From a virus, in the IMG/VR virus record IMGVR_UViG_3300025280_000176, positions 1 through 23,627 of that record: a stretch of DNA of 23,627 bases, one strand, 5' to 3'. A program made the position numbers and the translations under genes. The notes under the pieces were generated by a model. The model did not search any database, had not been told where the DNA came from, and saw only the letters and a list, made by a program, of their open reading frames with translations. Positions 6,731-14,279 of the stretch are shown here, one piece after another. The first letter of the stretch is position 1. Every line of letters starts with the position of its first letter.

Positions 6731-8352
6731 TGATAGATTGGTATTCCCAATTATTAAAATATGGGATTGAAGCACCAATTACTGAACAGTTTGTTATTAA
6801 TTGTCCATTACCTGAGCATAATGATAGGCGTGCATCGTGTTCTATTAATACAGAGAAGGGTGTTTGGATATGTTATGCTGGATGTGGTCAGGGTAGTTTA
6901 TTCTCTTTAATTAGCGATATATCCCATAAACCAATAAAACAACTAAAAAACGAATTAGACACACCTTTAATACACACAAGTTTTTTTGATGATAAACCAG
7001 GTGTAAAAGAGCTGGATATTCCCCCCCAAACTTCTTATGCTGGTTTACGTTCTCTTTCAGATTTTCATTGGATCTATCAGAGAGGATTTACAAAAGAAAT
7101 TTTAGATAAGTGGGAATGTAAGCAAAATAAGTACGGTGATTTTGCTATACCAGTACAATCGTCTAATAAAACCCCATTGGGTTGGATTACGCGAAGGTAT
7201 GAAGAACTACCTAAATATTTATTTACTAAAGGGTTTAAAAAATCTAAGGTTTTATTCGGGGAAAATAACTTACAAAATAATGACTTAATACTGGTCGTAG
7301 AAGGTGTTTTGGATACTATATGGCTAGATCAGCATAATTATTCGTCTGTGGCGGTTCTAGGGGCCTCTGTGTCGAAGTATCAAATAGATTTATTAGGGAA
7401 TTTAAATCCAAGTGAAATAGTTTTATGTTTAGATAATGACCGAGCGGGTCATGAAGGGGTAACAAGAGCATTAAAAACTAAAGGGGAGACACTAGACGTT
7501 GCTTTTGAGGATAGATTCATGATATCCTTTGTAGACTTTCCACTTAGGTATAAAGATTTTCAAGATGTTAGGAATAAAGAAGAGTTAGATTTAATTATAA
7601 GAAATAGAAGTTTTTTAAGGAGAACAAAAGATATGGGTATTATAACTTTTGAAGGGCGTAAACCAAAGAAGAGTTCAGAGAACGAGAATGAATATGTTCA
7701 ATACTTTTTTCAACCGGGAGATGCAGTGTTTTTTACAATGTTAGCTTCTGGCGATAACACACCCGAAGTAAGGAAAGTAGAAAAGCGGTGGTTAGATGAT
7801 TATTTTATGTATATGTGGCAAAATAGTTCAGGACAATGGACTTCGTTAATGGATCATGAGGATATAGATAATAGCGTTGTGCCTGAAGGTAATAGAAGTA
7901 ATTTTAAACTTTCATTCTGGGTATATATACATGAAATTCACCATAGTTTAGAACATAAAAGAGTTGTAGCTGGCATGCATCAAGAGTTAATAGATCAAGG
8001 TATTTGGGAGGAAGCAGAAACTCCTGGAGGCAGGAAAATATTTAAAGAAGAAATTAATGGGTTACGCATTATTACTACAAGCATGTCAAATTGGAATCAA
8101 CAATTTGCGAAAATTGGTGACGAAGTTGGTGAGTTAAATAAAGTTGTAATGAAAATGGCTAGAGAGGGGACAGGTATAGACACTCGATATTTCATAACTT
8201 CTACATCACTTAATAATGAAATACCTAAAGATGTTTTAGAGAAGGCTGCCAATATAGAGCCAATAAAGGATTATTTTTATAGAACTCATGGTGGTGAATC
8301 TCTTAAAAAAGAAACAGCTAGTGTAAGCACATCCGCGAATTTATTTGATTAA
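6730..8352 (+). CDS. Toprim DNA primase with an unusual C-terminal extension
   Basis: A 540-residue primase. Residues about 25-52 form a CHC2-type zinc finger (C25, H30, then C48-x3-C52), which recognises template. The Toprim fold follows, with the acidic motif VVEG (E191) and LDNDRAG (D235, D237), which bind the metal for RNA primer synthesis. After about residue 295 the protein continues for some 245 residues that are not part of the primase core. This part includes FFQPGDAVFFT, KRWLDDYFMYMWQ and FKLSFWVYIHEI, and it ends in SANLFD. The extension may be a single-strand DNA-binding-like domain with an acidic aromatic tip, but this is not certain. Translation is coupled to the upstream gene by TAATG. 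It ends just before the polymerase gene. Confidence 0.85.
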   Translation: MIDWYSQLLKYGIEAPITEQFVINCPLPEHNDRRASCSINTEKGVWICYAGCGQGSLFSLISDISHKPIKQLKNELDTPLIHTSFFDDKPGVKELDIPPQTSYAGLRSLSDFHWIYQRGFTKEILDKWECKQNKYGDFAIPVQSSNKTPLGWITRRYEELPKYLFTKGFKKSKVLFGENNLQNNDLILVVEGVLDTIWLDQHNYSSVAVLGASVSKYQIDLLGNLNPSEIVLCLDNDRAGHEGVTRALKTKGETLDVAFEDRFMISFVDFPLRYKDFQDVRNKEELDLIIRNRSFLRRTKDMGIITFEGRKPKKSSENENEYVQYFFQPGDAVFFTMLASGDNTPEVRKVEKRWLDDYFMYMWQNSSGQWTSLMDHEDIDNSVVPEGNRSNFKLSFWVYIHEIHHSLEHKRVVAGMHQELIDQGIWEEAETPGGRKIFKEEINGLRIITTSMSNWNQQFAKIGDEVGELNKVVMKMAREGTGIDTRYFITSTSLNNEIPKDVLEKAANIEPIKDYFYRTHGGESLKKETASVSTSANLFD

Positions 8353-8357
8353 GTTAC

Positions 8358-8377
8358 GATAAGTATTAAGACTTATC
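8358..8377 (+). promoter_or_regulatory. Hairpin abutting the DNA polymerase start codon
   Basis: GATAAGT (8358-8364), loop ATTAAG, ACTTATC (8371-8377) form a perfect 7-bp stem that ends directly before the ATG at 8378. No Shine-Dalgarno is visible upstream, so the stem occupies the ribosome site. The layout recalls the T4 gp43 translational operator, where polymerase binds a hairpin at its own ribosome site. Autoregulation here is inferred. Confidence 0.45.
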
Positions 8378-10399
8378 ATGATAGTCAATAATAATAATTT
8401 TAAAGAGGCTTTACAGCAATTAAAGTCATCAACCTTGGAAACGAAAAGCGTTGTTATTGATGTGGAGACTAATGGTTTAGATTATGATATTAATCAATTG
8501 TGTGGTATAGGAATTGGCGAACCTAAATATAAGGGGGTAATGCAGTATTACCCCTTTTTACATTCCGGTGAAGATAGAGATCAAAATCTTTATAAAGAAC
8601 ATCGCACACAACTGATCGAGTTTTTAAACTCATCCATAAACACTTTTATTGGATATAACCTTAAATTCGACTTACATTTTTTAGCTCAAGAGGGGTTAGC
8701 TTGTCTTAATAAAACTTTAATTGATGTAATTGTGATGGTTAGGCTAATTGAACACTCAGACATTAGAGAGTTAAGTTTAACAGCTACAGGCAATAGGCAT
8801 TATGGTCCAGAAGCAGTACAGTATGATCTTGATACTAAACACGAGTTACGTAAGAATAACTGGTACAAAAATTTTTCTGAAGCACCAATAGATTTTTTGG
8901 GGGAATATTGTAAAGAGGATATTAATTTAACTGCGAGATTATACCAGGAGTGTTTAGTAAAGATAAAGAAAACAGATCAAAGTAACATATTTAACTTAGA
9001 ATGTAAGCTAACTAAAGTATTACTTGAAATGGAAATGTTAGGTATCTCAATTGATAAAGAATACACTTTAAAAATTCAAAAATTATTATTAATACGCTTA
9101 AATGAACTTGAACGTGAAATACTTAATGTATCCGGTATGAAAAAATGGAATCGTGATATTCCAATAGCTTCCCCCAAACATGATGAAAAAGAATTTAATA
9201 TATCTAGCCCAAAGCAAATCGGGGAAGTTTTCGCCTCTTTGGGAATAGAATCACCAATAAAGACTGAAAAGGGGGCTGCTTCTTGGAATGAGGCGGCTTT
9301 AGTAAACATAAATCACCGTTTAGCCGGGTTAATACGGCAATACAGAGCATTACAGAAATTAAAGTCCACTTATGTAGATAGATATGTAGATAAAGATGTT
9401 ATGCGAACATCTTTTTGTAATTGGGGTACAGCAACAGGGAGACTTTCCAGTAGAGATCCAAATTTACAAAATATACCCAGGAATCATTTTCGTTTAGTTA
9501 GTCCTGAGTTAACTGAAGAAGAAAAACTTAGAATAAAAAACAAAATAGACGCTATGGTTTCATCAAAAGGTCAACAACTTAATGTAGAGTTATCTGATGA
9601 TGTACTAGAAACTTGGGCATTTATTGGGGATGAATCTTATGATGATAGAGATGAAAATCAAATATCTATTAGACGTTTATTTGTGCCCAGGTCCCATTAT
9701 TCATTAGTTAGTTTTGATTATAATCAAATGGAAGTTCGAGTTTTTATGTCCTACTTTAGAAATGAGACTATAGATGCATTACTTAACAAAGATGAGGTGG
9801 ACTTTCATGGAGAGGCGGCTAAGTTAGCATTTAACATTACTGAAAACGATGAGCAGTTTAAATTTTATCGACAACTAGCTAAAGGTATAACTTTCGGTAC
9901 AATTTACGGTATCGGCAAAAATAGACTAGCAGAGCAGTTAAAAACAACTCCAGAAGAAGCAGCAAGTTATAAAAGAAAATATTTTGAGGGTATGGTTGGA
10001 TCTAAAAAATTTTTTAATGATGTTGTTGCTAGGGTTAAACAGAGTAAAAAGGGTATAAAAAATAGATATAATCGTAGATATCATATAAAAGCAGATTTTG
10101 CTTATAAAGGAGTTAATTATCTTGTACAAGGAACTAGTGCTGACATTCTTAGTGAGAGAATGGTAGAAATTTCTAAATATTTACAAGATAAGAGATCCAA
10201 TATAGTCTTACAAGTACATGATGAGATTATATGTGAGATACATGAATCTGAATTAGGCTTAATTCCAAAGCGAATCAAAGAATTACTTGAACAAAACAGT
10301 TTAGATATCCCTTTAAAAGTTGATATGGAGTTATGCGTTAAATCGTGGGCTAATAAAAAAGATTTTAAAGATATGTCATTTTTAGATTATTCAGATTAA
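8378..10399 (+). CDS. polA: Family A DNA polymerase with 3'-5' exonuclease
   Basis: A 673-residue replicative polymerase. The proofreading domain has Exo I (IDVET, D28/E30), Exo II (NLKFDLHF, D98) and Exo III (YCKED, Y177/D181). The polymerase domain has TATGRLSSRDPNLQNIP (351-367), motif A (SFDYNQMEVR, D447), motif B (R498, K502, F506, Y510) and motif C (QVHDE, H614/D615). There is no 5'-3' exonuclease domain. Residue F506 aligns with E. coli Phe762, the wild-type state linked to faithful synthesis. About 55 extra residues lie between QNIP and IRRLF, compared with E. coli Pol I. The only upstream signal is a hairpin, not a Shine-Dalgarno. A terminator-like hairpin lies inside the gene at 8531. 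Confidence 0.93.
   Translation: MIVNNNNFKEALQQLKSSTLETKSVVIDVETNGLDYDINQLCGIGIGEPKYKGVMQYYPFLHSGEDRDQNLYKEHRTQLIEFLNSSINTFIGYNLKFDLHFLAQEGLACLNKTLIDVIVMVRLIEHSDIRELSLTATGNRHYGPEAVQYDLDTKHELRKNNWYKNFSEAPIDFLGEYCKEDINLTARLYQECLVKIKKTDQSNIFNLECKLTKVLLEMEMLGISIDKEYTLKIQKLLLIRLNELEREILNVSGMKKWNRDIPIASPKHDEKEFNISSPKQIGEVFASLGIESPIKTEKGAASWNEAALVNINHRLAGLIRQYRALQKLKSTYVDRYVDKDVMRTSFCNWGTATGRLSSRDPNLQNIPRNHFRLVSPELTEEEKLRIKNKIDAMVSSKGQQLNVELSDDVLETWAFIGDESYDDRDENQISIRRLFVPRSHYSLVSFDYNQMEVRVFMSYFRNETIDALLNKDEVDFHGEAAKLAFNITENDEQFKFYRQLAKGITFGTIYGIGKNRLAEQLKTTPEEAASYKRKYFEGMVGSKKFFNDVVARVKQSKKGIKNRYNRRYHIKADFAYKGVNYLVQGTSADILSERMVEISKYLQDKRSNIVLQVHDEIICEIHESELGLIPKRIKELLEQNSLDIPLKVDMELCVKSWANKKDFKDMSFLDYSD
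8531..8559 (+). terminator. Intragenic terminator-like hairpin in the polymerase gene
   Basis: AAGGGGGTAAT (8531-8541), loop GCAGT, ATTACCCCTTT (8547-8557) form an 11-bp stem with one G-U pair. It contains eight perfect pairs, GGGGTAAT with ATTACCCC, and is followed by T-rich bases (T8555-T8559). It has the shape of a rho-independent terminator in the sense direction, about 150 bases after the polymerase start. It may attenuate polymerase expression, or be a coincidence of codon choice. Confidence 0.45.
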
Positions 10400-10412
10400 G
10401 GAAGGAATTATT

Positions 10413-10718
10413 ATGAAACAAAGTTACGAAGAAGCTTGCAGGGAAGCTGCATTAGAAATAGCCCAGGTTGTGATAAACAAACAACATGATTACGGGCATG
10501 ACAACATACTAGCTTTTAGAGAAAAGGGATTAGTTGTTAGATTGTGGGATAAGGTGTCCAGGTTAAAAAACCTGATGTGGAAAAACGATTACGAGCCAAA
10601 GAACGAATCAGTAGTAGATACGTTTATAGATATCGCTGGATATGGTATAATTGCTTTAATGTTAGCTAAAGGGAGTTTCACTAATGAACTCCAAGAAAAC
10701 AAGTCAATGGGGGATTAA
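10413..10718 (+). CDS. Nmad1/DUF1599-family protein
   Basis: A 101-residue helical protein. KQHDYGHDNI (24-33), then EKGLVVRLWDKVSRLKNL (37-54) and SVVDTFIDIAGYGIIALML (66-84) match the DUF1599 family, also named nucleotide modification associated domain 1. The fold is MazG-like all-alpha, and family members are found in phages, sometimes with base-modification genes. A role in nucleotide handling is the best guess. The gene follows the polymerase by 13 bases with AAGGAAGGA as a strong ribosome site. No partner modification enzyme is visible in the window, so no modified base can be claimed. Confidence 0.8.
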   Translation: MKQSYEEACREAALEIAQVVINKQHDYGHDNILAFREKGLVVRLWDKVSRLKNLMWKNDYEPKNESVVDTFIDIAGYGIIALMLAKGSFTNELQENKSMGD

Positions 10719-10719
10719 T

Positions 10720-10941
10720 ATGTCTTTAATTTCAGTTAAAATTGGATTTACACAAAAAATGGCGGATTTTGAAAATCGCCGTATTGATGTCGAAATATCA
10801 GACATTGATACAGAGTTATCTTTAGAAGCTCAGTTAGCGGATGCGGATACTGCTATAGATGCTAGTTTGGTGGTATTAAAAACCAAGCTAAGTGAACTAT
10901 ACAATAAAGGCAATAGTGATGATATAGAGGAGGATGAATGA
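10720..10941 (+). CDS. Small acidic unknown protein
   Basis: A 73-residue protein starting at ATG 10720, chosen because GGGGGA lies seven bases upstream and it begins right after the previous stop. An upstream in-frame ATG at 10684 would add 12 residues but overlap the previous gene by 35 bases. It has a strand-like start (MSLISVKIGF), an acidic helical middle with Asp/Glu/Ala repeats (DIDTELSLEAQLADADTAID) and an acidic tail (SDDIEEDE). Its stop overlaps the recA-like start by four bases (ATGA), so the two are coupled. Family not recognised. Confidence 0.6.
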   Translation: MSLISVKIGFTQKMADFENRRIDVEISDIDTELSLEAQLADADTAIDASLVVLKTKLSELYNKGNSDDIEEDE

Positions 10942-11876
10942 AGAAAACAGCATCCGAGGTTATAAAACAACTACTTAAAAAACATAAAAACCTACAATCA
11001 GGGGATAGTGTTGGGTTAGAGTATGACAGGATTCCATTTAATATCCCAGCTTTGGATAAATTAACTGGTGGCGGCATACCTAAGAAAAGATTCACTTTAA
11101 TTTATGGGCCTACAAATGTTGGTAAATCATATTTAGCTTCACAGATTATTGTTAATGTTCAAAAGCAGGGTGGAGTAGCTGCATGGATTGATACAGAACT
11201 ATCTTATGATCCTAAGTGGGTTAAAAAATGTGGTGTGGATACAAAAAACCTCCTATTTTTAGAACCAACTACTGGAGAGGAAGCTTTTAACACGATTAGG
11301 GAGTTAATGCTGGACGGTGTGGATATTATTGTATTGGATAGCATAGCTGGGTTAGTACCCACTACAGTATTAGATGAAGAGTTTAGTTATAACCCTATGG
11401 CTTGGCAAGCTAGATTTGTAAATAGTGCCTTACCTAAATTATTACCTAATCTTAAACACGGATCCGCTTTTGTAGCTATAAACCAGGTAAGGTCCTCTGT
11501 GGGTCCTACAGCTTTAGATAACATGCCCGGGGGATTAGCTCAGAGTTTCTTCGCCCACTTCTTAATACAAGTTCGGAGACATGGTTGGATAAAAGAAGGT
11601 AAGCAGAACGTGGGTTTTGATATGGATATTAGGTTACGCAAAACGAAAGCAGGCGGTGAAAACTGGAATTCGGCAACTATTCCCTTTAGAGTTGAGGGTG
11701 GTATAGACATTATGGAAAGTTATATTCGGGAAGCAATTAAACAACGCATGATTAAACAAGCTGGGCCTTGGTATACATATAATGATATTAAATTACAAGG
11801 TTTAAATGGGGTTAAAGAATTCTTTATTGAGAATAAGAAACTTTTTAAGGAATTGCAAAGTGGGCTTACTACCTAG
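10938..11876 (+). CDS. RecA-like recombinase
   Basis: A 312-residue ATPase of the RecA/UvsX superfamily, expected to pair homologous strands in phage recombination. Walker A is GPTNVGKS (57-64). The WIDTELSYDP segment (83-92) matches the catalytic Glu region of RecA (E87). Walker B is IIVLDS (130-135). INQVR (181-185) and the following MPGGLAQSFFAHFLIQVRR (196-214) match the L2 and GG region of RecA. It is smaller than E. coli RecA and lacks its C-terminal domain, although an unrelated helical end is present. It is coupled to the preceding small gene by ATGA, with AGGAGGA as ribosome site. The following gene overlaps its end by 17 bases if the GTG start at 11860 is used. It heads the recombination cluster. 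Confidence 0.9.
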   Translation: MKKTASEVIKQLLKKHKNLQSGDSVGLEYDRIPFNIPALDKLTGGGIPKKRFTLIYGPTNVGKSYLASQIIVNVQKQGGVAAWIDTELSYDPKWVKKCGVDTKNLLFLEPTTGEEAFNTIRELMLDGVDIIVLDSIAGLVPTTVLDEEFSYNPMAWQARFVNSALPKLLPNLKHGSAFVAINQVRSSVGPTALDNMPGGLAQSFFAHFLIQVRRHGWIKEGKQNVGFDMDIRLRKTKAGGENWNSATIPFRVEGGIDIMESYIREAIKQRMIKQAGPWYTYNDIKLQGLNGVKEFFIENKKLFKELQSGLTT

Positions 11877-12192
11877 AGATTTCACAAAGCAGGAGAATAT
11901 AATTGCTGAGTGTTTATCTGATTTAGGGCTTAGATATACAGAACAATATGAGATTTATCCATATACCGCAGATTTCTATATACCAGAACTCCGAATGATT
12001 ATTGAAGCTGACGGAACATATGGTCATTTTAAAAAGCGTGATTTAAAAAGAGATGCAAAGTTACAAGAATATAATGATGTGGAGTACATCTTACACATTA
12101 AAGAAACTAAGAGGAAAGCTATAAAGGAATTTTTATGCCAGGCATTATCAAATTTAACGATGCTAAAAGACCCAACAAGACCAGAACAATAG
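11860..12192 (+). CDS. Vsr/DUF559-like PD-(D/E)xK endonuclease
   Basis: A 110-residue protein if it starts at GTG 11860, chosen for AAGGA at 11847-11851 and the limited overlap. An ATG at 11806 in the same frame would add 18 residues within recA. The core YTADFYIPELRMIIEADGTY (35-54) resembles very short patch repair endonucleases and DUF559 proteins, with D38, E49 and D51 as likely metal ligands, H56 and a basic helix after it (KKRDLKRDAKL). It would cut DNA. It overlaps the Cas4-like gene by 58 bases. Whether it is a mismatch endonuclease, a resolvase or a homing-type enzyme is not settled by sequence alone. Confidence 0.72.
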   Translation: MGLLPRDFTKQENIIAECLSDLGLRYTEQYEIYPYTADFYIPELRMIIEADGTYGHFKKRDLKRDAKLQEYNDVEYILHIKETKRKAIKEFLCQALSNLTMLKDPTRPEQ

Positions 12193-12815
12193 AAATACAA
12201 CCTGAAGATGTGTGGTTAAACACAGTATTAGATAAGTATTTAACAGGTACAATGACCCCACCAAGAAATGGGGTTTTCCATCCATCCACATTAAGTAATA
12301 AGTGTGATAGAGCTGTATGGTTAATTTATCATGGGAAAATGCCTAAAGCCGTGTTAGATCCTAAATTAAATCGTGTATTCCAGAATGGTAGTTATTTAGA
12401 AAAACGGGTTGAGACTTGGTTTAAAGGGTTAGGTATTCTAATGGGTCAAGAGGTGAAGGTGAAACATGAAAACCCCCCAATGTCAGGAAGAATAGATTTC
12501 CTTATTAAACATAAAGAGTATGGACTAATACCGATAGAGTTAAAATCTATAAATAACGCTGGTTTTGGGAGTTTAAAAGGGCCTAGAGAAGATCATAAAA
12601 CTCAACTTCAAATATATTTGAATGTGGGGCGATATGATATAGGAACTGTTTTTTACGAAAATAAAAATACTCAAGCTATTAAAACTTTTCTAGTTAAGAG
12701 GGATTTAAAACAATGGGATGCGATATTAACTAGATGTTTTAATATACAAAATATGAAAATACCACCAACCGAATGTACAGGATTAGTTTGGTGTGCGTGT
12801 AAAAAAGTTAAATAG
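12135..12815 (+). CDS. Cas4-like Fe-S PD-(D/E)xK nuclease
   Basis: A 226-residue nuclease. The RecB/Cas4 nuclease core is seen as GRIDFLI (D121), IPIELKS (E135, K137) and QLQIYLNV (Q157-Y161 region). C57 in the conserved SNKCDRAVWL segment and C214, C220, C222 at the end (ECTGLVWCAC) give the one-plus-three cysteine pattern that binds a 4Fe-4S cluster in Cas4 and AddB. It likely degrades or resects single strands for RecA-mediated recombination. No CRISPR array or other cas gene is present, so an adaptation role is not supported. AAGGA six bases before the ATG gives a good start, within the end of the upstream gene. Confidence 0.85.
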   Translation: MPGIIKFNDAKRPNKTRTIEIQPEDVWLNTVLDKYLTGTMTPPRNGVFHPSTLSNKCDRAVWLIYHGKMPKAVLDPKLNRVFQNGSYLEKRVETWFKGLGILMGQEVKVKHENPPMSGRIDFLIKHKEYGLIPIELKSINNAGFGSLKGPREDHKTQLQIYLNVGRYDIGTVFYENKNTQAIKTFLVKRDLKQWDAILTRCFNIQNMKIPPTECTGLVWCACKKVK

Positions 12816-12826
12816 GAGAATTTATT

Positions 12827-13318
12827 ATGCAGGATTGGACAATAACAAAATCTTTAGAGAAGGCTAAACAAGAGGTAGACGCTCTTAATATACCTAGTTT
12901 TAGTATGGATTTACCCGAAAGAGATCATTTAGAATTCTCTAATTTAATGAATGTTGAAAATAGTCAATTAGAAACTTTTTTAACTATGTATGGGGGGTAC
13001 AAAGCTTATCTAGAAACTGAATTAGCTGACCAGGACGCCTTAATGTGGGCGTTAGAAGCTTCTTTTGTGGAAGATTACAGTATAGCGCATTATAAAGTCG
13101 CTAAAGTGTATGAGGAGCTTTCCATACGAAAACCCACAAAAGAAGAGCTTAGAGGTGAGGTTTTAACTAAATTCCCAGCTATATTAGCTGCTAAACAAGA
13201 AATTATAGACGCTCAAGTTAAACTTAAGAAGATTTCTGGTTTATTAAATTCCCATACTACTGCATATAATACAGTTTCAAGAGTTGTTGCCTTAAGAACT
13301 TACAGGCCGAGTGTATGA
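12827..13318 (+). CDS. Unknown helical protein in the recombination cluster
   Basis: A 163-residue protein predicted mostly helical. It has an acidic N-terminal half (about 30-85) and a region with KPTKEELRGEVLTKFPAILA (116-135) followed by heptad-like AAKQEIIDAQVKLKKISGLL, suggesting a coiled coil. I do not recognise the family. AGGAG is a good ribosome site. Its stop overlaps the RuvC-like start (ATGA). Position between two nucleases suggests a recombination accessory such as a mediator, but this is inference. Confidence 0.7.
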   Translation: MQDWTITKSLEKAKQEVDALNIPSFSMDLPERDHLEFSNLMNVENSQLETFLTMYGGYKAYLETELADQDALMWALEASFVEDYSIAHYKVAKVYEELSIRKPTKEELRGEVLTKFPAILAAKQEIIDAQVKLKKISGLLNSHTTAYNTVSRVVALRTYRPSV

Positions 13319-13770
13319 ATTATTTAGGTTTGGACTGTTCTTCGCTGGCTATTCATGGGGTTTTATTAGATTCTGAAGAACAAATAAGTTCGATGCATAA
13401 ATGGGGGAGCAAGAAAAAAGTTTTTGAGGAAAGATTCCCTGAAATATCGTTAGGATTTTCCAAAGATTTGAGTAAAATAAAATTAACTGGTAAAGCTTCC
13501 ATTGAAGCAGCGATTTTTATTCAAAATCCAAAGACGACTATCGCAATCGCTCATGTAGTTGGATTTGTTTGGGGTACTTTGTTACAAAAGGGCATTGATG
13601 CGATTAGGGTGGATAATAAACAATGGAAAAAAGGCGTTTTAGGTAAAGGAAATGCCTCAAAAGATGATATCAGACAATTTGCGGTAGATAAATGGGGAGA
13701 TGTTTTCCCTGAGCAAGATTATGCGGATGCGGCATGTATAGCATTATGGAATAAAAGGAGATTAGACTAA
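13315..13770 (+). CDS. RuvC-like Holliday junction resolvase
   Basis: A 151-residue RNase H-fold nuclease. LGLDCSS (D7) is the first catalytic aspartate strand, ASIEAAIF (E64) the second acidic residue, and QDYADAACIALW (D135/D138) the C-terminal acidic helix, matching the RuvC catalytic set. NKQWKKGVLGKGNASKDDIR resembles the DNA-binding segment of the family. It would cut branched DNA before packaging and completes the RecA/Cas4/Vsr-like cluster. It is coupled to the previous gene by a four-base ATGA overlap and to the next by TAATG. Confidence 0.82.
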   Translation: MNYLGLDCSSLAIHGVLLDSEEQISSMHKWGSKKKVFEERFPEISLGFSKDLSKIKLTGKASIEAAIFIQNPKTTIAIAHVVGFVWGTLLQKGIDAIRVDNKQWKKGVLGKGNASKDDIRQFAVDKWGDVFPEQDYADAACIALWNKRRLD

Positions 13771-14270
13771 TGGTAGGCGGTTTAAAAAAGGTAAGACCAG
13801 AAATTCAGATTCATTTTAACAGTAAAGCAGTAAAGAAAAAAAAGAAGTATGCGGATAAATTCCCAAAGAAATTACCTACTTTAGAGGACGTGAAACAAGA
13901 ACGTGGGGTAGTGGTTTGGTGTAAGTACATTGATTGTAAATATAACCAGGAAATAAAAGGGTTACAAAGAACTTCCGGAACGATATTAAAAAATAAATTG
14001 TATAGCCCTATAGCGGAACAGGAAGCTATATGGTCATCCATATGTACAAGAGATGAGATAGCTATTACTTATGATGAGGTATATATAGGAGCAGGGAAAT
14101 TTAAAATTAAAGTGCCTACTTGCTTTACGTCATCTACGAAAAAAACAGGTCATTTTGATTTTACTAGTATCTTACAAGGTGATGGATCTCCTATTGGTGG
14201 TAACATCGACTCTCAACATGTTTCTGATGCTGGATATGGGGCATTAGACCCTAACAGCATGTATGAATAG
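13770..14270 (+). CDS. Unknown protein before the terminase genes
   Basis: A 166-residue protein. It has a basic N-terminus with a five-lysine run (KKKKK), then a region with paired cysteines (WCKYIDCKYN) and two further cysteines (ICTRDE, TCFTSS), followed by strand-rich sequence. The C-terminal ~40 residues are Gly/Asp/Ser-rich and probably flexible. No family recognised. A zinc-binding module is possible. Its start overlaps the stop of the RuvC-like gene, and the terminase small subunit begins nine bases after it, so it may belong to either module. Confidence 0.65.
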   Translation: MVGGLKKVRPEIQIHFNSKAVKKKKKYADKFPKKLPTLEDVKQERGVVVWCKYIDCKYNQEIKGLQRTSGTILKNKLYSPIAEQEAIWSSICTRDEIAITYDEVYIGAGKFKIKVPTCFTSSTKKTGHFDFTSILQGDGSPIGGNIDSQHVSDAGYGALDPNSMYE

Positions 14271-14279
14271 GAGGAGTAA

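Noticed and set aside
10559-10574. CAGGTT/AACCTG hairpin in the Nmad1 gene
   Set aside because: Only six pairs around an AAAA loop, no U-run after it, and inside a coding region.
11806-11859. ATG at 11806 as start of the Vsr-like gene
   Set aside because: It would overlap recA by 71 bases with no ribosome site; GTG at 11860 has AAGGA eight bases upstream. It remains possible.
12135-12815. Cas4-like gene as evidence of a CRISPR-Cas system
   Set aside because: No repeat-spacer array or other cas gene is present; a phage recombination nuclease is the simpler reading.
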